This document shows, piece after piece, positions 29,528-30,023 of a stretch of DNA of 30,023 bases. The translations under genes and the position numbers were made by a program. How positions within the stretch are numbered: the stretch's first letter is position 1; each line of letters opens with the position of its first letter. Source of the DNA: a virus; the IMG/VR virus record IMGVR_UViG_3300037963_001192, positions 1 through 30,023 of that record, one strand, 5' to 3'. Under the pieces are notes generated by a model. It was not told the origin of the DNA. It searched no databases and worked only from the letters and a program-made list of their open reading frames with translations.

Positions 29528-29679
29528 TGAAGATTTGGTTAGCAAAGCAAGTAGCAAAAAAAGGTATAATACCTTGCATATTATGGGTATTAGGGTTGTT
29601 TGCAAAATTAACTAAGTCTAAAAAAGATGATAAGGCAATAGCTAAAATTAAGGAGTTTGTTAAGACTTTAGATGAGTAA
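29527..29679 (+). CDS. Small hypothetical protein, partly hydrophobic
   Basis: A 50-aa protein starting inside the previous stop and ending 8 bases inside the fibre gene. It has a hydrophobic centre (GIIPCILWVLGLFAKL, about residues 13-28) flanked by basic segments, and a charged C-terminal helix (DDKAIAKIKEFVKTLDE). A single membrane contact is likely. It closes the membrane-protein cluster. No family recognised. Confidence 0.5.
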   Translation: MKIWLAKQVAKKGIIPCILWVLGLFAKLTKSKKDDKAIAKIKEFVKTLDE

Positions 29680-30023
29680 AGAACTTAAAATAGAGAATCA
29701 GTTAGACACACACCTAAAACAGATTAAGATAGGTGAAACAGCTACACCTATAGAAATATCAACTGAAAAAATCAGAATGAATAAAGATTTAATCTGTGTT
29801 GAGAATATTGAAGTTGAAGGTGGTTTTAATTTAAATAGCAGACAAATACTTTTTCCTGACCAAATAGTTTTAGAAGCTAGTGAAGCACAAGGTGGCTTGT
29901 CATTAGAAGCTACAGGTTTTTCTATCTTATCTGCTTTATGGACAGGAACTGATGGTGATAGTAGTAATAATGATGCTGTTCTTACATTGTTTCCATCAGC
30001 AGGACAAGATGCTAAAATAGTGA
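29672..30023 (+). CDS. Tail fibre / receptor-binding-like structural protein, N-terminal part (continues at base 1)
   Basis: This is the 5' end of the 378-aa fibre-like protein whose remainder is at 1-885. The first 60 residues (LKIENQLDTHLKQIKIGETATPIEISTEKIRMNKDLICVENIEVEGG) are a known opening in marine phage fibre genes, presumably the virion-attachment part. AAGGAG lies about 20 bases upstream inside the preceding gene, and the start overlaps that gene by 8 bases. The frame has no stop up to the window end and joins exactly with base 1 when the 100-base overlap is merged. Confidence 0.75.
   Translation, partial: MSKELKIENQLDTHLKQIKIGETATPIEISTEKIRMNKDLICVENIEVEGGFNLNSRQILFPDQIVLEASEAQGGLSLEATGFSILSALWTGTDGDSSNNDAVLTLFPSAGQDAKIV
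29924..30023. repeat. Right copy of terminal direct repeat (circular assembly overlap)
   Basis: Same sequence as bases 1-100, with one change at 30022 (G instead of A). See the left copy. The unique genome is therefore about 29,923 bases if the overlap is collapsed. Confidence 0.85.

Noticed and set aside
1-30023. CRISPR array, insertion sequence or recoded stop codons
   Set aside because: No spaced direct repeats of CRISPR type and no transposase were found; the InsA-like ribbon is part of a phosphoesterase. TAA, TAG and TGA are all used as normal stops.

Overview
The window looks like one complete small tailed-phage genome, linearised from a circular assembly. The first 100 bases and the last 100 bases are the same sequence with one difference, and the coding frame that runs off the right end continues at the left end. 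Joined, the molecule is about 29.9 kb. It is AT-rich and every supported gene is on the + strand. Genes are packed with short overlaps (ATGA, TAATG) and preceded by clear AGGAG-type ribosome binding sites. There is no stretch of more than 300 bases without a gene. The set of tail tube, tape measure and tail chaperones, without sheath or contractile-tail genes, indicates a siphovirus. The fibre proteins carry motifs familiar from uncultured marine phages, so a marine bacterial host is likely; its identity cannot be read from the sequence. No integrase, DNA polymerase, tRNA or methyltransferase was seen.

Layout, taking the circle from the early region: (1) 15415-19932, early or replication region. 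It holds small hypothetical proteins, a hammerhead-like ribozyme (15794-15848), membrane microproteins, a small lipoprotein, an HTH regulator, an ERF-type single-strand annealing protein, zinc-ribbon proteins, a PD-(D/E)XK nuclease, a replication initiator and a RusA-type resolvase. (2) 19946-26201, packaging and head: TerS, TerL, portal, Mu gpF-like and gpG-like head proteins, scaffold and major capsid protein. A pseudoknot-like leader precedes the capsid gene and a hairpin follows it. (3) 26246-29679, small proteins, a T4-type lysozyme, a zinc-ribbon metallophosphoesterase and a cluster of small membrane and coiled-coil proteins that is probably the lysis cassette. (4) 29672 through the junction to 3245, three fibre-like structural proteins. 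(5) 3352-15232, head-tail connector, tail terminator, tail tube, tail chaperones with a -1 frameshift site, tape measure and large tail-tip proteins, closed by a strong terminator at 15258-15281.

The most striking points are: a complete read of both strands found no CG dinucleotide at all, and also no GATC and no GGCC; an almost canonical type I hammerhead ribozyme lies between two early genes; several other long, specific inverted repeats or pseudoknots sit in the few intergenic gaps; and a dockerin-like calcium-binding module is embedded in a tail protein. The phage probably relies on the host replisome, recruiting it with its initiator and recombining with the ERF, PD-(D/E)XK and RusA proteins, then packages with TerS/TerL and lyses with the lysozyme plus holin-like membrane proteins.
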